A stretch of DNA of 54,881 nt, taken from assembly GCA_018985235.1 (NCBI GenBank), contig JADGIG010000010.1, positions 1 to 54,881 on the forward strand, in the 5' to 3' direction. A program made the position numbers and the translations under genes. Within the stretch, counting starts at the first letter, position 1. The number at the start of each line of letters is the position of its first letter. Origin of the DNA: Sanchytrium tribonematis (taxonomy: Eukaryota > Sanchytriomycota > Sanchytriomycetes > Sanchytriales > Sanchytriaceae). Under the pieces are notes generated by a model, which saw only the letters and a list, made by a program, of their open reading frames with translations, made no database searches and was not told where the DNA came from. This document shows positions 27,638-38,407 of the stretch, in pieces.

Positions 27638-30600
27638 AATCAATGTGGTATTTCCTAAGCTTTTTCAATAAAGCTCGTTTTTCTTCCCTTTCAGATTCAA
27701 GTTCGACTTCCAGGTCTATCACTCGCCTATTTCTTTTAATTGCAATGGCTTTTAAGTAATATATCCAGACACCCATGCACAATATCGCCACTAGCAAGAC
27801 AATAGGGCTGATTACAAAAGAAAGAAACTTTCTAAAAGACTCGGTCTGTGAATTAGAATCATTGCTATTTGTCAGAAAGTCTTGAAGAATCAAAAACGAA
27901 CCACCTGGAGAGGTGGATTGCGTCTTATTATAGGTTGTTTGGATAGATTTCTTTACACCTAAAAACGCTTTTGCATTTAACAAAGTTTGATACAGCAACG
28001 GATCCTCATATCCAAACACATTATTATATTGCGATGTTTTGTTATTGACATCAGTGTTATCAGACCGTAAATCTCCTCTAACAGAAAGAAACATACCCTC
28101 AGTAGTGGGTCTAGGTGAAGAGCCACCAATAGAAACATTTGACGCTTTTGAGCAGCTACTTCCTGAATAGAGATCTAGTCCTCGATAAGACTCAGTGTTA
28201 TTATAAACACAAAGTCCGAATGAATCAGGTCTAGATGCGTTCCAATACAAGTAGTCGCAGGTTTTTATATCCTGTTCTGCTGGTATAAATCCTGGTCCAC
28301 AATATCCTGGTTTGGTCATAACAAATCCATAAATAAAAGGTCCAATAACGACAAAAAACGCAGCAATTAGTGAAACCAAGAAATACATTGTTTGTTTGTG
28401 TGCATTGTATATCCTCCTAGGAGGAGAACCCAATGATCTGAGAACAAGCGTTTTGACCCAAAAAATTACAAAGTACCCCACTATTGACAAGTAAATAACT
28501 GATGGCGCTAAAGCCGTGCCAATCCAGACTATTGACTGCCGATATGCGAGTTCCAAAATGTTCTTGTTCATTTCGAATTGATAACGTTTGAAAACAAACT
28601 TTTTAAAGAGTGCAATGCCTATCGTGGTAAAAGTGGTTATTAAAATTTCTAACCCCAATAATATAATCAGCGTTAAACCCAAGTCATATTCCCAGCAATT
28701 TTGATCTCTTAATAGAGTGTCCGATATATGGGAAGTATCCTGCGTACTATAGCTCTTATCTAAAGAGTAATTTGAATAAGTAGATTTGCATATATTGCCA
28801 GAATTTCCGGTAGATGTGATTAATACTACAAACAATCCCTAAATAAAAATAAATTACACCCATTTTAGCAAAAAAGGACAGAAAGATCGCAAAAGCTTGT
28901 TCTGTTACCGGATCAGCAAAAGTCATTATTTTAGCAATGATTTCAAACATACTAGGGAGAATTAAATTCAAGGTGGCTATTAGGAATGGAGTATCTTTTG
29001 AAGAATCAATTGAAGAACTATTTCCAGTTCCCCCTTTGAGGGCTTGTGTAAAAGTATTCCATTCAGGCCGTTTAGTAACCGAGGCCACAATTAACATGGC
29101 AGAAATCCCCAATAATAGGCAGGTAATCAAGACACCGCAAATTCTTCTTGCAAGAAAAAGCTTGTTTTTATATTCTTTCTTTTTCTCTTCTATCTCTTCT
29201 GCAGTAATTAAGGTACGAAAAACATTTGCTATAGCAAAGTATTGATTCAGAGATGCCTCCTTTCCTTTCGTTCCGAAATTCCAAGAAGTAAATGCAGCAG
29301 TTGAAAAGGGGCACTTTTCATCCGAAGAAATCCGATTATCTTTCAAGTACTCATCTCGTAACCGTCTCAACATTTGCACCATACTAAAGACCAAAAATAC
29401 TATAATCAATAATAAAAGCAGAGGAGCCGAAGCAGTGTAATTGTCGGCGTCAAAGTTGATATATGAAGGAAAAGTCGCATAGAAAGCTGCACCTGATAAT
29501 CCCTTTGGTGTTTGAGCTGCTGGGATAAAGGCGATGCTGTACAATATTGCTGTCATTAAATTAGTGAGGACCAGCCATCTTAATAGTCGAAAAAAGCTCC
29601 CAACTCCTGTTCCGAATTTACCCTCCAAAGTTCTGATTGTGCCTTCCCATAAACTAAATGATTTTTTAAAATTTTCAATTGCAAATAAAGCATTTTTTTG
29701 AAATCTGTTAAATTTAATGGCAGCCCAACCCATATCTGCTCTTTCATTTTCAATTTTGATGGCTCTAGTCTTTTGTTCTTTAACAAGTCCAACAAAAGGT
29801 ACACCCTCGTGAGAGCGTACACTTCTCAACTTGTCAGATAATTTTTGGGAATCAGACGTTGCATCTTTTCTAAAGGACTTAATCACTTCAGGTTTTTTAG
29901 CAGGCCTTGGTTTTAATTCATAATTTTTGGCATTAAATTTCCCTTCTGCATTGTTGTCTCCCTCACTAGATTCATCTGAATTCGACTCTATCTCAATTTT
30001 TGCGTCTTGCGTTTCTTCCTTTTCCTCAACTTTTTCTATAATTTCCGCTCCTTGGCGAATTTCTGTGTTTCTGGACTTCGATTGGGACATCGATATTAAA
30101 TTAGATCTATCACCTTGGTCAACCTTTTTGATGGCTCTTCGACCTTGTGTTGGAGCAATATTGGATGCAGCTGGCTTTGAGTTTCTTGATTTTATTTCTG
30201 GAAATTCTAGTGCTACAGAAGTTCTGACAAAGCTTTCATCTGTTTCGTCGTCCAGCTTATCTACCTTCGGAGGTGGCTCAAAATTTAATGGTTCTTCAGG
30301 CTTCAAGTCAATAACAGACAAGTTTGTAATGGACAAGTCATCGAAACTCTTCTTATTTTTAACTAGTTCAATAGACTCCAGCGTGAAATCAGCATTCGTA
30401 CTGCCTTCAAAATTTATCCTCAACGGAGAACCATCTCTTTTTAATGTATCGCTATCTACTTTATCACCGTTGCTCATGTCTAAGCTCGAATTTATGCTTT
30501 GATCGGCATCGGGAATTCTAGGACCCCGGGTAACTTTTCGTACAGAATTTTTCTTATTTTCCATGCTTTCATTAATGGAAGTAGGAGATTTAGGTTCTTC

Positions 30601-30744
30601 TTGTTCAGAACTTTTAACAACTCGTTTAACCTTTTTTAAGGTGGAGGGGTCTCCAGAATTAGTTTCAACCTGGATAATTGATGGCTTCTTTCTAAATGCT
30701 GATTTATCCGCAGTGTTTTCCGTCAAACCTTCTTTATTTTCCAT
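27636..30744 (-). CDS. transmembrane channel-like (TMC) protein
   Basis: Two exons, 30744-28858 and 28838-27636, separated by the 19-nt intron 28839-28857 (GTAATTTATTTTTATTTAG, phase 0); 1029 residues. A ~360-residue charged, disordered N-terminus rich in Ser/Lys/Glu leads to the membrane core: FFRLLRWLVLTNLMTAILYS, then NQYFAIANVFRTLI and the splice junction inside a helix (FAKMG-GLFVVLITS). The TMC signature is CWEYDLGLTLIILLGLEILI, then FEMNKNILELAYRQSIVWIG, comparable to CWET..GQE.Y and N.L.LIY.Q.LVW.G of animal TMCs. A Lys/Arg-rich coiled-coil end (EVELESEREEKRALLKKL) closes the protein. Animal TMC1/2 form the hair-cell mechanotransduction channel; the protist function is unknown. Confidence 0.85.
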
Positions 30745-30927
30745 TTAATCTACAAAATTGTTTCAAGCGTCGTCTTCGACATAACAAAGTTACTATATCT
30801 AATTGTTAGAAGCTTTCATCTATTTATTGAATTCCTGCTCCTTCTCAAGGCTCTTCTTTCTGAATGAAGATCAAGTGACAAAGTTGAAAAATAATAATTT
30901 GAAACTTTGAGGCTTGATTCATTTCAA

Positions 30928-31516
30928 ATGAGTAGTGAATCTTTTGAAATTGTCACTGTTGGTTCTGGAGGTGTAGGAAAGTCGTGTTTGACTGTCCGTT
31001 TTTTGAAGGATGAATTTTTTGGTGAGTACGATCCAACTGTGGAAGAAAATTATAGAAAAACAGTTGTTGTTGATGGACAAAGTTGTGATCTAAGTATTGT
31101 TGACACTGCAGGTCAGCATGAATACTCTGCTTTGAGAGACCAGCATTTGTCCTCTGGAGACGGGTTTTTGCTTGTTTTCGCTTTGAATGATAAAGCTACA
31201 TTTGAGGAATTAAAGCAGCTTAGACAGCGTATTCTACAAGCTAAAGATAAAAAGAAGCTTCCTTTCGTTATTTGTGGAAACAAATGCGATCTTCCAAAAG
31301 AGCAATTGATGGTAAGGGAAGAAATTCAAACATGGTGTCAATCATTGAAAATGCCATATTTCGATACATCCGCGAAGGTATTTTATTTTCATTTAGGCAA
31401 ACATAAACGTCACTGAAGCATTCCAAGAAGTTGTCCGCCAATGTCGAAAAGACAAGGTACAAGTTACTGCAAAAAAAGAAAAGGAAAAGGGCGGTGGATG
31501 TTGTGTTATAGCCTAA
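30928..31516 (+). CDS. Ras-family small GTPase with CaaX box
   Basis: Two exons, 30928-31377 and 31397-31516, joined across the 19-nt intron 31378-31396 (GTATTTTATTTTCATTTAG, phase 0); 189 residues. P-loop GSGGVGKS (12-19), switch I YDPTVEENYRK, switch II DTAGQHEYSALRDQ, NKCDL and TSAK guanine motifs are intact. Splicing restores SAKANINVTEAFQEVVRQ and a Lys-rich tail ending GGGCCVIA, a farnesylation-type CaaX with an extra upstream Cys for palmitoylation. The catalytic Gln (Ras Q61) is kept; the next residue is His where Ras has Glu62. The sequence is closer to true Ras than to Rap or Rheb. The start at 30928 replaces an upstream TTG. Confidence 0.93.
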
Positions 31517-31657
31517 TCACTATTTAATAAAAAACTTTATGTAATTGTCATTTCTTATAATTTTTTCATAATTCTAGCCGTAAATTCAACACAATTTATC
31601 ATCATGAAGTGGATGAGGAGTTTGACTGAAACAGTATTCGAATCTTCTTAAATTAAA

Positions 31658-32924
31658 ATGGGACAGACATTGAGTGAACCGAAGTTAGAAAGAAGTTTAG
31701 AGATCTTGCAAGACGGAAAATTAACCACAAAGTCAGGAAGCGACGCAAAATCAATAAAACAGTCAAACATGACTGCCGTGGCATGTTCGGTTCAAGGTTG
31801 GAGAATTACCATGGAAGATGCCCATATCATGTTTACCGATGAGGAATTCTATTCTTTTGGGGTATTTGACGGTCATGGTGGTGACAGTACTGCAATTAAA
31901 GTTAATGAAAAATTTCCTGATATTTTGAGAACATTATTTAAAGAACACGCAAAAGTCAACAAAGATCCAAAAAGTATTGAGAAGTGGTTAGTCAATTCAT
32001 TTTTAGACATGGACAAATATCTGTTTAATTCAAATGATCAAAGTGGTTCAACTGCCGTTTCATGCCAAATCCAATATCCACATGTTTATACAGCAAATGC
32101 TGGGGATAGCAGAGCGATTTTATGTAGGAACGGAGATGCGTTCGGTCTTTCTTATGATCATAAACCCACTTTGGAGTCTGAATTGAAAAGAATATATGAA
32201 AAGGGTGGATTTGTTGAGTTTGGAAGGGTGAACGGCAACCTTGCTCTTTCTCGCGCATTTGGAGATTTTGAATATAAACAAGCATATCACCAAGGCAAAG
32301 GAGCTTTGGAATGTATCGTAACATGTATGCCGGATATTTCACACGTAGAATTAACAACTGAAGATGAATTTATAGTCATTGCTTGCGATGGGATCTGGGA
32401 TTGTCTAAGTAATCAAGAGTGTGCAAATATTGTAAGAGAACAAATTGCCACAATTTCGATAGATTATAACAAAGAAACTGATCCGGCTTATCAACCTTTA
32501 CCTTTTAAACGGAGTCCTGAAAACAAAGGTGAATTCGATTGGCTAGAATTGGTTGCTGAACGTGTCATGGACAAATGCATAGCACCAAAAGCTGAATTTG
32601 GTGGAGTTGGTTGTGACAACATGACTCTCCTGATTATTGCGTTATGTCATGGCAAAACTCTAGTAGAATGGAAACAAGATATTGAAAAAAAGTGGAGGAA
32701 CTCGAAAACTAGTCCCCCTTCGCCCACAGCATCCCCAACAAAACAATCTCCTGTCCATTGGATATTAGGTGCCCCTCACGCCCCAGAGCCTCAGTCGGCT
32801 TCAGCGCAACCTCAAAAACCTATTGAAGGTATTTTTTATTAATATAGAAGATAATGATAGCGAAGAAACAGCTTCAGACACACCACACCTTACTCCATCA
32901 CAAACACCTAACATGGATAGCTAA
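31658..32924 (+). CDS. PP2C-type (PPM) protein phosphatase, probably N-myristoylated
   Basis: Two exons, 31658-32828 and 32848-32924, around the 19-nt intron 32829-32847 (GTATTTTTTATTAATATAG, phase 1); 415 residues. The N-terminus MGQTLSEPKLERSL is a good myristoylation and PP2C opening. Mn/Mg-site motifs: RITMEDAH, FGVFDGHGG, AGDSRAILCRNG, FGDFEYK, ACDGIWDC and GCDNMT. A C-terminal Ser/Pro/Thr-rich region follows the catalytic domain; splicing replaces a premature stop with an acidic EEDNDSEETASD tail. The length and MGQTLSEP opening resemble PP2C alpha/beta and yeast Ptc2/3, which act on MAPK and checkpoint kinases. Confidence 0.93.
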
Positions 32925-32979
32925 AAGTGAAAGAATAAAAGCACATTCATAATTAAAATATTTATTCAATGTCGGATAC

Positions 32980-35900
32980 CTAGCTCTGAGTAGGAGCTCG
33001 TCGCTTATTGTTTTTAAATGCATCTCCAGTCTTCATGCTTTCAAACAATTCATCCATAACACCTTTGCGCTCAGGGCCGTCCATAATTGTACTTTCTTGG
33101 TGTTTGAGTACAGCAGATTGCTGAGTCTTCATTATTTCAACTTTGAGCTCAGGAATTTTCAAGTTGTCTCTTTTAGCCTTTGCATATAGATTAAAAAATT
33201 GTGAAAATGTTCCAAAAAAGGTCTCTGGAGTAGCGAGTTTTGGATCTTCGCCAAAATATTCAATGGTCTGATCAAAAGAGGCTTTCATGTCACTCTCCAT
33301 CTTCTGTAAAGATTTGAGGTGCTTCAAGTTTAAGTCAATAAAAGACCGCATGACAATGTAAAAACGATCTTCTGGCGAACTTGGAGGATCGTGATTAGGA
33401 AGCTCATTTTCAATATCTCGAAATCCTTTCTCGATCTCTCTAACATCTGCGGCTATAGTTTGTAATTGAGCTAAATTAAAAGCAAATACCCTTGGCAACT
33501 TTTTCAATTTCAGGGAACTCAGTCTCAAAATTATCGATTTCTGGGAAAGACTTCTGAATGACATAAACCAAGTAATTCATCATGCTAATTTGAGGGTTAG
33601 AAGATTTGATATTAGACAATTTAGGAAGCAACTCAATTGAAAACCCATAGGCTCCACCTCTGGTTGAATCTGCGTTCAAATAATTTCCTACCGCCAAAAC
33701 CACCTCAAAAACTCTTCGCAGTTTCTTTGACTGAAATAATTGATTTGCCGCTTTCGAAATCATTTCTATTTGGGGTCTTGCATCTTCTATCCTCTCATTC
33801 ATTTTTTGCTTAAAAAGCAAAGCTTTTAATCGCTGTTCACATCTTGGCACTAGCAACAGTGCACAGACAAACTGCTCAGCTTTATCTAATTCAGCAATTT
33901 TTTTCTCTCTTTCATCTACTGGAGAAGTTACATATTCATGAAATAAGTCAGACTCGTCTGTCGACGGTATAGCTCCTAAAAATTGATTGATTAGCTGTTC
34001 ATTAAGCTTTTCTTCTTGTACCTTAATAATTGTCTGCGTAATTTCCGAGTTGCTCATTTTTATTCTAGCAAGAACGATTCCAATATTGTATGATTTTTTA
34101 GAGTCTAGCAAGGTTATTCCCTTTTTTGCAACTGGCAACATCAAACCGACACCTCCAACCGGAGTTTTCTTAGAAGTATCGACATTTTGAATGTCCACTT
34201 TTGCTGCTTTGGCTGCGAAGAGATCTTCTAATTCGTCAAGGTTCATCTTATTCTTTCTGATGGCCTCCTCTGATTCAGGAGTAACATTCTTCCAGAATGT
34301 TTTCATGACAGAATTGTTATTAATTTTGTTCCATTGCAATTGTCGTAGTTTGTTCTTTGGTTGAATTTTCTTTTTTGGTGGTAAACCTGAAATAACAGCG
34401 GGGCCCGCACCAGGAGGGCCTGGAGGGCCTGGCGGTCCGCCAAGTCCTGGAGGAGGTGGAGGGCCACCCATAGCAGGCGGCGGTGGAGGTGGCGCGTTGC
34501 TATTGAGTGGGGGTGGCGGCGTAGTGTTTGTTTCCTCTACTGGGGCAGAGTTTGCTCCTTTTGATGACATGCCAATTTTGATACCATATTGACGGAAAAA
34601 ATCTATAAATTCTGTTTTTTTAGAATCGTCCAGATTTCCAATAGTTGGTATGGAATCGATAGATAATGCGTTAAACTTTTCTAAAGCTTCTTGACCAGTC
34701 GATTGAATTTTTTCTTTTAAATCGCTATTTTCCTTTTCATACTTCTCAATCTTTGACTGCATTTCTGCCAAGACAAGAGTGACTTTATTTTCTTTGTTGT
34801 CTTGTAGGCCTGATATGAGATCTTTGTATTGTTTTCTTTCCTCTGCCAAAATTCTTTCTACCTCTGCCAATTTTTCTACGGCCTTGGAAGACCCTGATTT
34901 GGATCCTTCTTTGAGAGTTTCTAATTCTTGCATCTTTTCATTTAAAATACCTTGCAGCTGCTGTTTAAATTTTTCAGCTTCTAAAGTGACACGTTTAACT
35001 TCCTCATTTTTCCCTGCGATCAAACCTTCCATCTGAATTAATGATTGAGTCTGAACTTCAATGTGTTTTCTTAATTGGGCTGCGTCACCAACTGCTTGCT
35101 CGTACTCCTCTTGTTTAACAAGCGACTCATAGACAGATTTCATCTCTATAACATTTGGCTTATCAACTTGTGGGTAAGGATCAAAAACAATTTGCTTCAA
35201 AACTTCGTTTATAATTCTCCAAAATTTCGCCCTTCGAGGGACATCGTTCGGTAATAATAGCAAATATTTGAGAGTTTTTTGAAGCCAGCTATATGTGAAA
35301 TAGTCAGCGTTAACTCTCTTGAGCTCTTGAAATAAGTCATCTGGATCAGAAATGTCAATACTTACAATATCTTTCATGTCTTTAAAAAATACGGTATCCC
35401 TATCAGCTTCCTCTTTGTAAATATCAAGCTGAGTTTTAAGCTCTTTATCGTCCATCTTTTCCATACTTGAAAGTGCTTTGGTAACACCTAAGTCAAGAAA
35501 CTCGAATCTAACGCCTAATCTGTTGACATTGTCTTCTACGTTGTTAATTATGGCATTCATAAAAGTGATTGCAGCTTTTTGAAATTCTACATCCAAATTT
35601 CTGTTAACCAGGTCTTCCATAATGCTTAGGAATCTGAAGGACTCTCTTTTTGTTCTTTGCACCTTAGTCATAGAATCGAGAACCAAATTGTGTCCATTAG
35701 GTACAAAGCAAATAGCCGCTAATAGATTAAGAACGATATTCTTTGCAGCGATTTCTTCACAATCGTAGCAGAGAACAAGTAAGTAAATAATATCCGGATG
35801 TTGGAGCACTGATTTTAATCCGATGGAATTATTTAAACAAGCCTTCATGAATCTAACACAATTTTGAATGATAGGAAGATCATCAGAGATTGGAACGCGT

Positions 35901-36331
35901 TTTACACACGATTTTTTCATAACGTTGATCACTACATCCAAACCTTGTTTGTCAATAAATTCTTTCACGTATGATAGAGGTTCTGTTCTCATCGAAATTT
36001 CCAATGACTGAATTCCCTTCGAAAGAGTTTTTGGATCTGTAGCAGTGACAATAGTATCCAATTGTTCTTCAAGAGGTGTTTTTTTGGCACCTTGGCCAGG
36101 AGTCGCCTCTATTTTGTTTTCGTCCCTTTTCTTATTTCTACTTAACATCACCCATTTCTTTTCCAATGGTAGATCGCGCATTGCTTGTAGTTTTTCATTT
36201 GGTAAACCAAGTTCGGCCAACATCTTTTCAAAATCTTCTTTCCATTCATCCTCAGGGGGAATGTTTTTTACTTTATCATTTCCAAGCTTGTCTTGACTCT
36301 GAGCTATTTCGTTTCCTTTTTTCTTTCCCAT
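32980..36331 (-). CDS. Diaphanous-related formin
   Basis: Two exons, 36331-33490 and 33470-32980, around the 19-nt intron 33471-33489 (GTATTTGCTTTTAATTTAG, phase 1); 1110 residues. Order of domains: GTPase-binding/FH3 armadillo region (~60-400, with KVQRTKRESFRFLSIMEDL and ATTFMNAIINN-like AAITFMNAIINNVED), a coiled coil (~410-540), an FH1 segment with several proline runs (about 600-650), and the FH2 actin-nucleating domain (LRQLQWNKINNNSVMKTFW, LDLRRVFEVVLAVGNYLN-type RRVFEVVLAVGNYLNADSTRGGAYGF). Splicing continues FH2 through VAKAQLQTIAADVREIEKGF and an end ending KNNKRRAPTQS, a possible basic DAD remnant. Rho-controlled actin filament assembly is the family role. Confidence 0.94.
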
Positions 36332-36444
36332 TGATTAAAAATCTGACCTTTTTCAAAAGCCTCAAACTGTAACATATACTCACAAAATTGATCTCGATGA
36401 AACCATAAAATTTATTAACTATCATCTATTTGAATTCTTAAGTC

Positions 36445-38271
36445 TTAACTGGCTGAAGGCTGAGTTTGTGCTGGTTGTTGAGCTGATTGCTCCATTCCCA
36501 TTCCAGGAACTGGTGGTCCCATACCAGGAACTGGCGCTCCCATTGGCCCTGGTTCTCCCACTGGCATAGGGCCGTTTTCGGGAATCGGCTCTGCCATCGG
36601 CATCATAGGCCTTCTGCGACATTTTCTTCGTAATACTTTTCTGCATTTTCCACCAATTGGCATTCCACCAGGCATCATTGGCTCGTGAGCAGGACTAACT
36701 AAAGGTCCACCAGGCATTCCGCCCTCTGGCATTGGTTCTCCCATTGGTCCACCGGGCATTCCTCCTTCTGGCATTGGCTCTCCCATTGGTCCACCAGGCA
36801 TTCCTCCTTCTGGCATTGGCTCGTGAGCGGGACTAACCATAGGGTAGCCAGGTACGTTTCCACCTGCAGGACTAACCATTGGGCCTCCTTCTGGCACCGG
36901 TTCTCCCATTGGACCTCCCGGCATGCCTCCTTCTGGCATTGGTTCATGAGCAGGACTGACCATTGGGCCACCAGGCATCCCACCCTCCGGCATTGGTTCT
37001 CCCATCGGTCCACCAGGCATACCTCCTTCTGGCATTGGCTCGCCACCTGGCATCATCGGCTCATGAGCAGGGCTGACCATTGGGCCACCAGGCATTCCTC
37101 CTTCTGGCATTGGTTCTCCCATCGGTCCACCAGGCATTCCACCCTCCGGCATTGGTTCTCCCATCGGTCCACCAGGCATACCTCCTTCTGGCATTGGCTC
37201 CCCTCCGGGCATCATTGGTTCGTGCGCAGGGCTGACCATAGGGCCACTCTCAGGCATAGGGGGTCTAAATCCATAGCCTTGATTCATAGGCGATACCATA
37301 GGTCCACTTGGCATAGGTTCACCCACTGGCATTCCACCTTCTGGCATTGGTTCGTGAGCAGGACTAACCATGGGTCCTTCTGGCATGGGCTCTCCCATTG
37401 GCATTCCACCTTCTGGCATTGGTTCGTGAGCAGGACTAACCATAGGTCCCTCTGGCATGGGCTCTCCCATTGGCATTCCACCTTCAGGCATAGGTTCATG
37501 TGCTGGTAATACCTCAGGTGCTGGAGCTGGTCTATACCCATAACCCTGTGCAGGCAATATAACTGGCTGTGGTTCAATAGCGGGTACACCTTCAGGTTCA
37601 GGTACTGGTCCTCCAATGGGTCCTCCAATAGGTCCTCCAACAGGACCGCCAATTGGACCACCGACTGATCCAGGTCCAGTCACAACTCCGGGATTAACTG
37701 TTGTAGGATTGTTAGCTTGAGGTGGTGTATTACCTCCTGGTATTGCACCAGCACTTCTCATCACTCTGCAGCATAAAATTCTTTTCATTCGGCATTCGAA
37801 GCCACCACATTGTACTCCACGAACAACTTCGCCACTCGAGCATGTCATTTGATCGGAAAAAACTTCTGACCATCGGCAAAGAGGGGCTGAGTTTCCAACA
37901 ACTGGTATATTGTTTTGTGATGAGGAAAATACAGCACATGCCAAAGAAAGTCCATTACAGCCATCGCCGTAACATTTTGAGCCAATTACTGCAGCCCCTG
38001 GTGGGCATTGCGCGTAGCCATTTCCTCTATCAGTTCCAAAAATGTGAGTCCAAGATGGAGTATTCCAAGCATATTGCTGTCCTTGAGAATCGATAAATCC
38101 ATCACAGCCAACTCCAACTCCGCTGCAACTATCTCCCAAACATTGTAATCCTTGCATGAAAGCATTAGGTGGGCAGATTGCTTGAGGTGCTGCGGGGATA
38201 TATTGTAATGCGCCTTGAGACGTTAGGTCCATGACACTGTAAGCATTAATTAAAGTCGCAATCATTAACAT
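36445..38271 (-). CDS. secreted protein: three Cys modules followed by a Pro/Gly/Met repeat domain
   Basis: 608 residues from the ATG at 38269-38271, with a signal-like start (MLMIATLINAYSVMDL). Residues ~30-170 hold three copies of one module: CPPNAFMQGLQCLGDSC, CPPGAAVIGSKCYGDGC and CSSGEVVRGVQCGGFEC, each followed by a fourth cysteine. A Gly/Pro linker then leads to ~280 residues of near-identical repeats built from EPMPEGGMPGGPMG and PMVSPAHEP (seven VSPAHEP copies). Next is a short, very basic patch (KCRKVLRRKCRRRP) and a Pro/Gln-rich end. The plan suits an extracellular matrix, wall, or adhesive protein. Family unknown. The stop at 36445 is followed by AATAAA 26-31 bp further on. Confidence 0.75.
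   Translation of the reverse strand: MLMIATLINAYSVMDLTSQGALQYIPAAPQAICPPNAFMQGLQCLGDSCSGVGVGCDGFIDSQGQQYAWNTPSWTHIFGTDRGNGYAQCPPGAAVIGSKCYGDGCNGLSLACAVFSSSQNNIPVVGNSAPLCRWSEVFSDQMTCSSGEVVRGVQCGGFECRMKRILCCRVMRSAGAIPGGNTPPQANNPTTVNPGVVTGPGSVGGPIGGPVGGPIGGPIGGPVPEPEGVPAIEPQPVILPAQGYGYRPAPAPEVLPAHEPMPEGGMPMGEPMPEGPMVSPAHEPMPEGGMPMGEPMPEGPMVSPAHEPMPEGGMPVGEPMPSGPMVSPMNQGYGFRPPMPESGPMVSPAHEPMMPGGEPMPEGGMPGGPMGEPMPEGGMPGGPMGEPMPEGGMPGGPMVSPAHEPMMPGGEPMPEGGMPGGPMGEPMPEGGMPGGPMVSPAHEPMPEGGMPGGPMGEPVPEGGPMVSPAGGNVPGYPMVSPAHEPMPEGGMPGGPMGEPMPEGGMPGGPMGEPMPEGGMPGGPLVSPAHEPMMPGGMPIGGKCRKVLRRKCRRRPMMPMAEPIPENGPMPVGEPGPMGAPVPGMGPPVPGMGMEQSAQQPAQTQPSAS
36657..37507 (-). repeat. tandem coding repeats of the secreted protein
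   Basis: DNA-level repeats of roughly 40-50 bp units and higher-order blocks encode MPEGGMPGGPMGEP and PMVSPAHEP units. Copies are nearly identical in nucleotides, which implies recent expansion or ongoing homogenisation. Copy number here could be wrong if the assembly collapsed it. Confidence 0.85.
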
Positions 38272-38285
38272 GTGGAAGAAGCTCT

Positions 38286-38352
38286 GGTTTTATCTTCCAT
38301 TTAGACCTTTGATATCTATTGTGCGCAGTACATCAGACATTTTCACCAATCA
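38286..38352 (-). promoter_or_regulatory. TATA-like box and CCAAT motif of the repeat-rich secreted gene
   Basis: On the minus strand GATAAAACC (38286-38294) lies about 15-25 bp before the ATG at 38271. CCAATCA occurs on the plus strand at 38346-38352. This is the only spacer (136 bp) between this gene and the ALG3 end. Confidence 0.45.
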
Positions 38353-38407
38353 AAATAATTTTTAGGAATCTCAGACCTGAATAAATTTTAAATCGAATAA
38401 TTTGTTT

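Noticed and set aside
29927-30502. 191-codon plus-strand frame antisense to TMC
   Set aside because: Serine-rich mirror of the low-complexity acidic and Ser-rich N-terminus of TMC; no independent support.
36823-37509. 228-codon plus-strand frame full of His/Trp/Arg/Ser
   Set aside because: Pure antisense product of the Pro/Gly/Met coding repeats; composition is an artefact.
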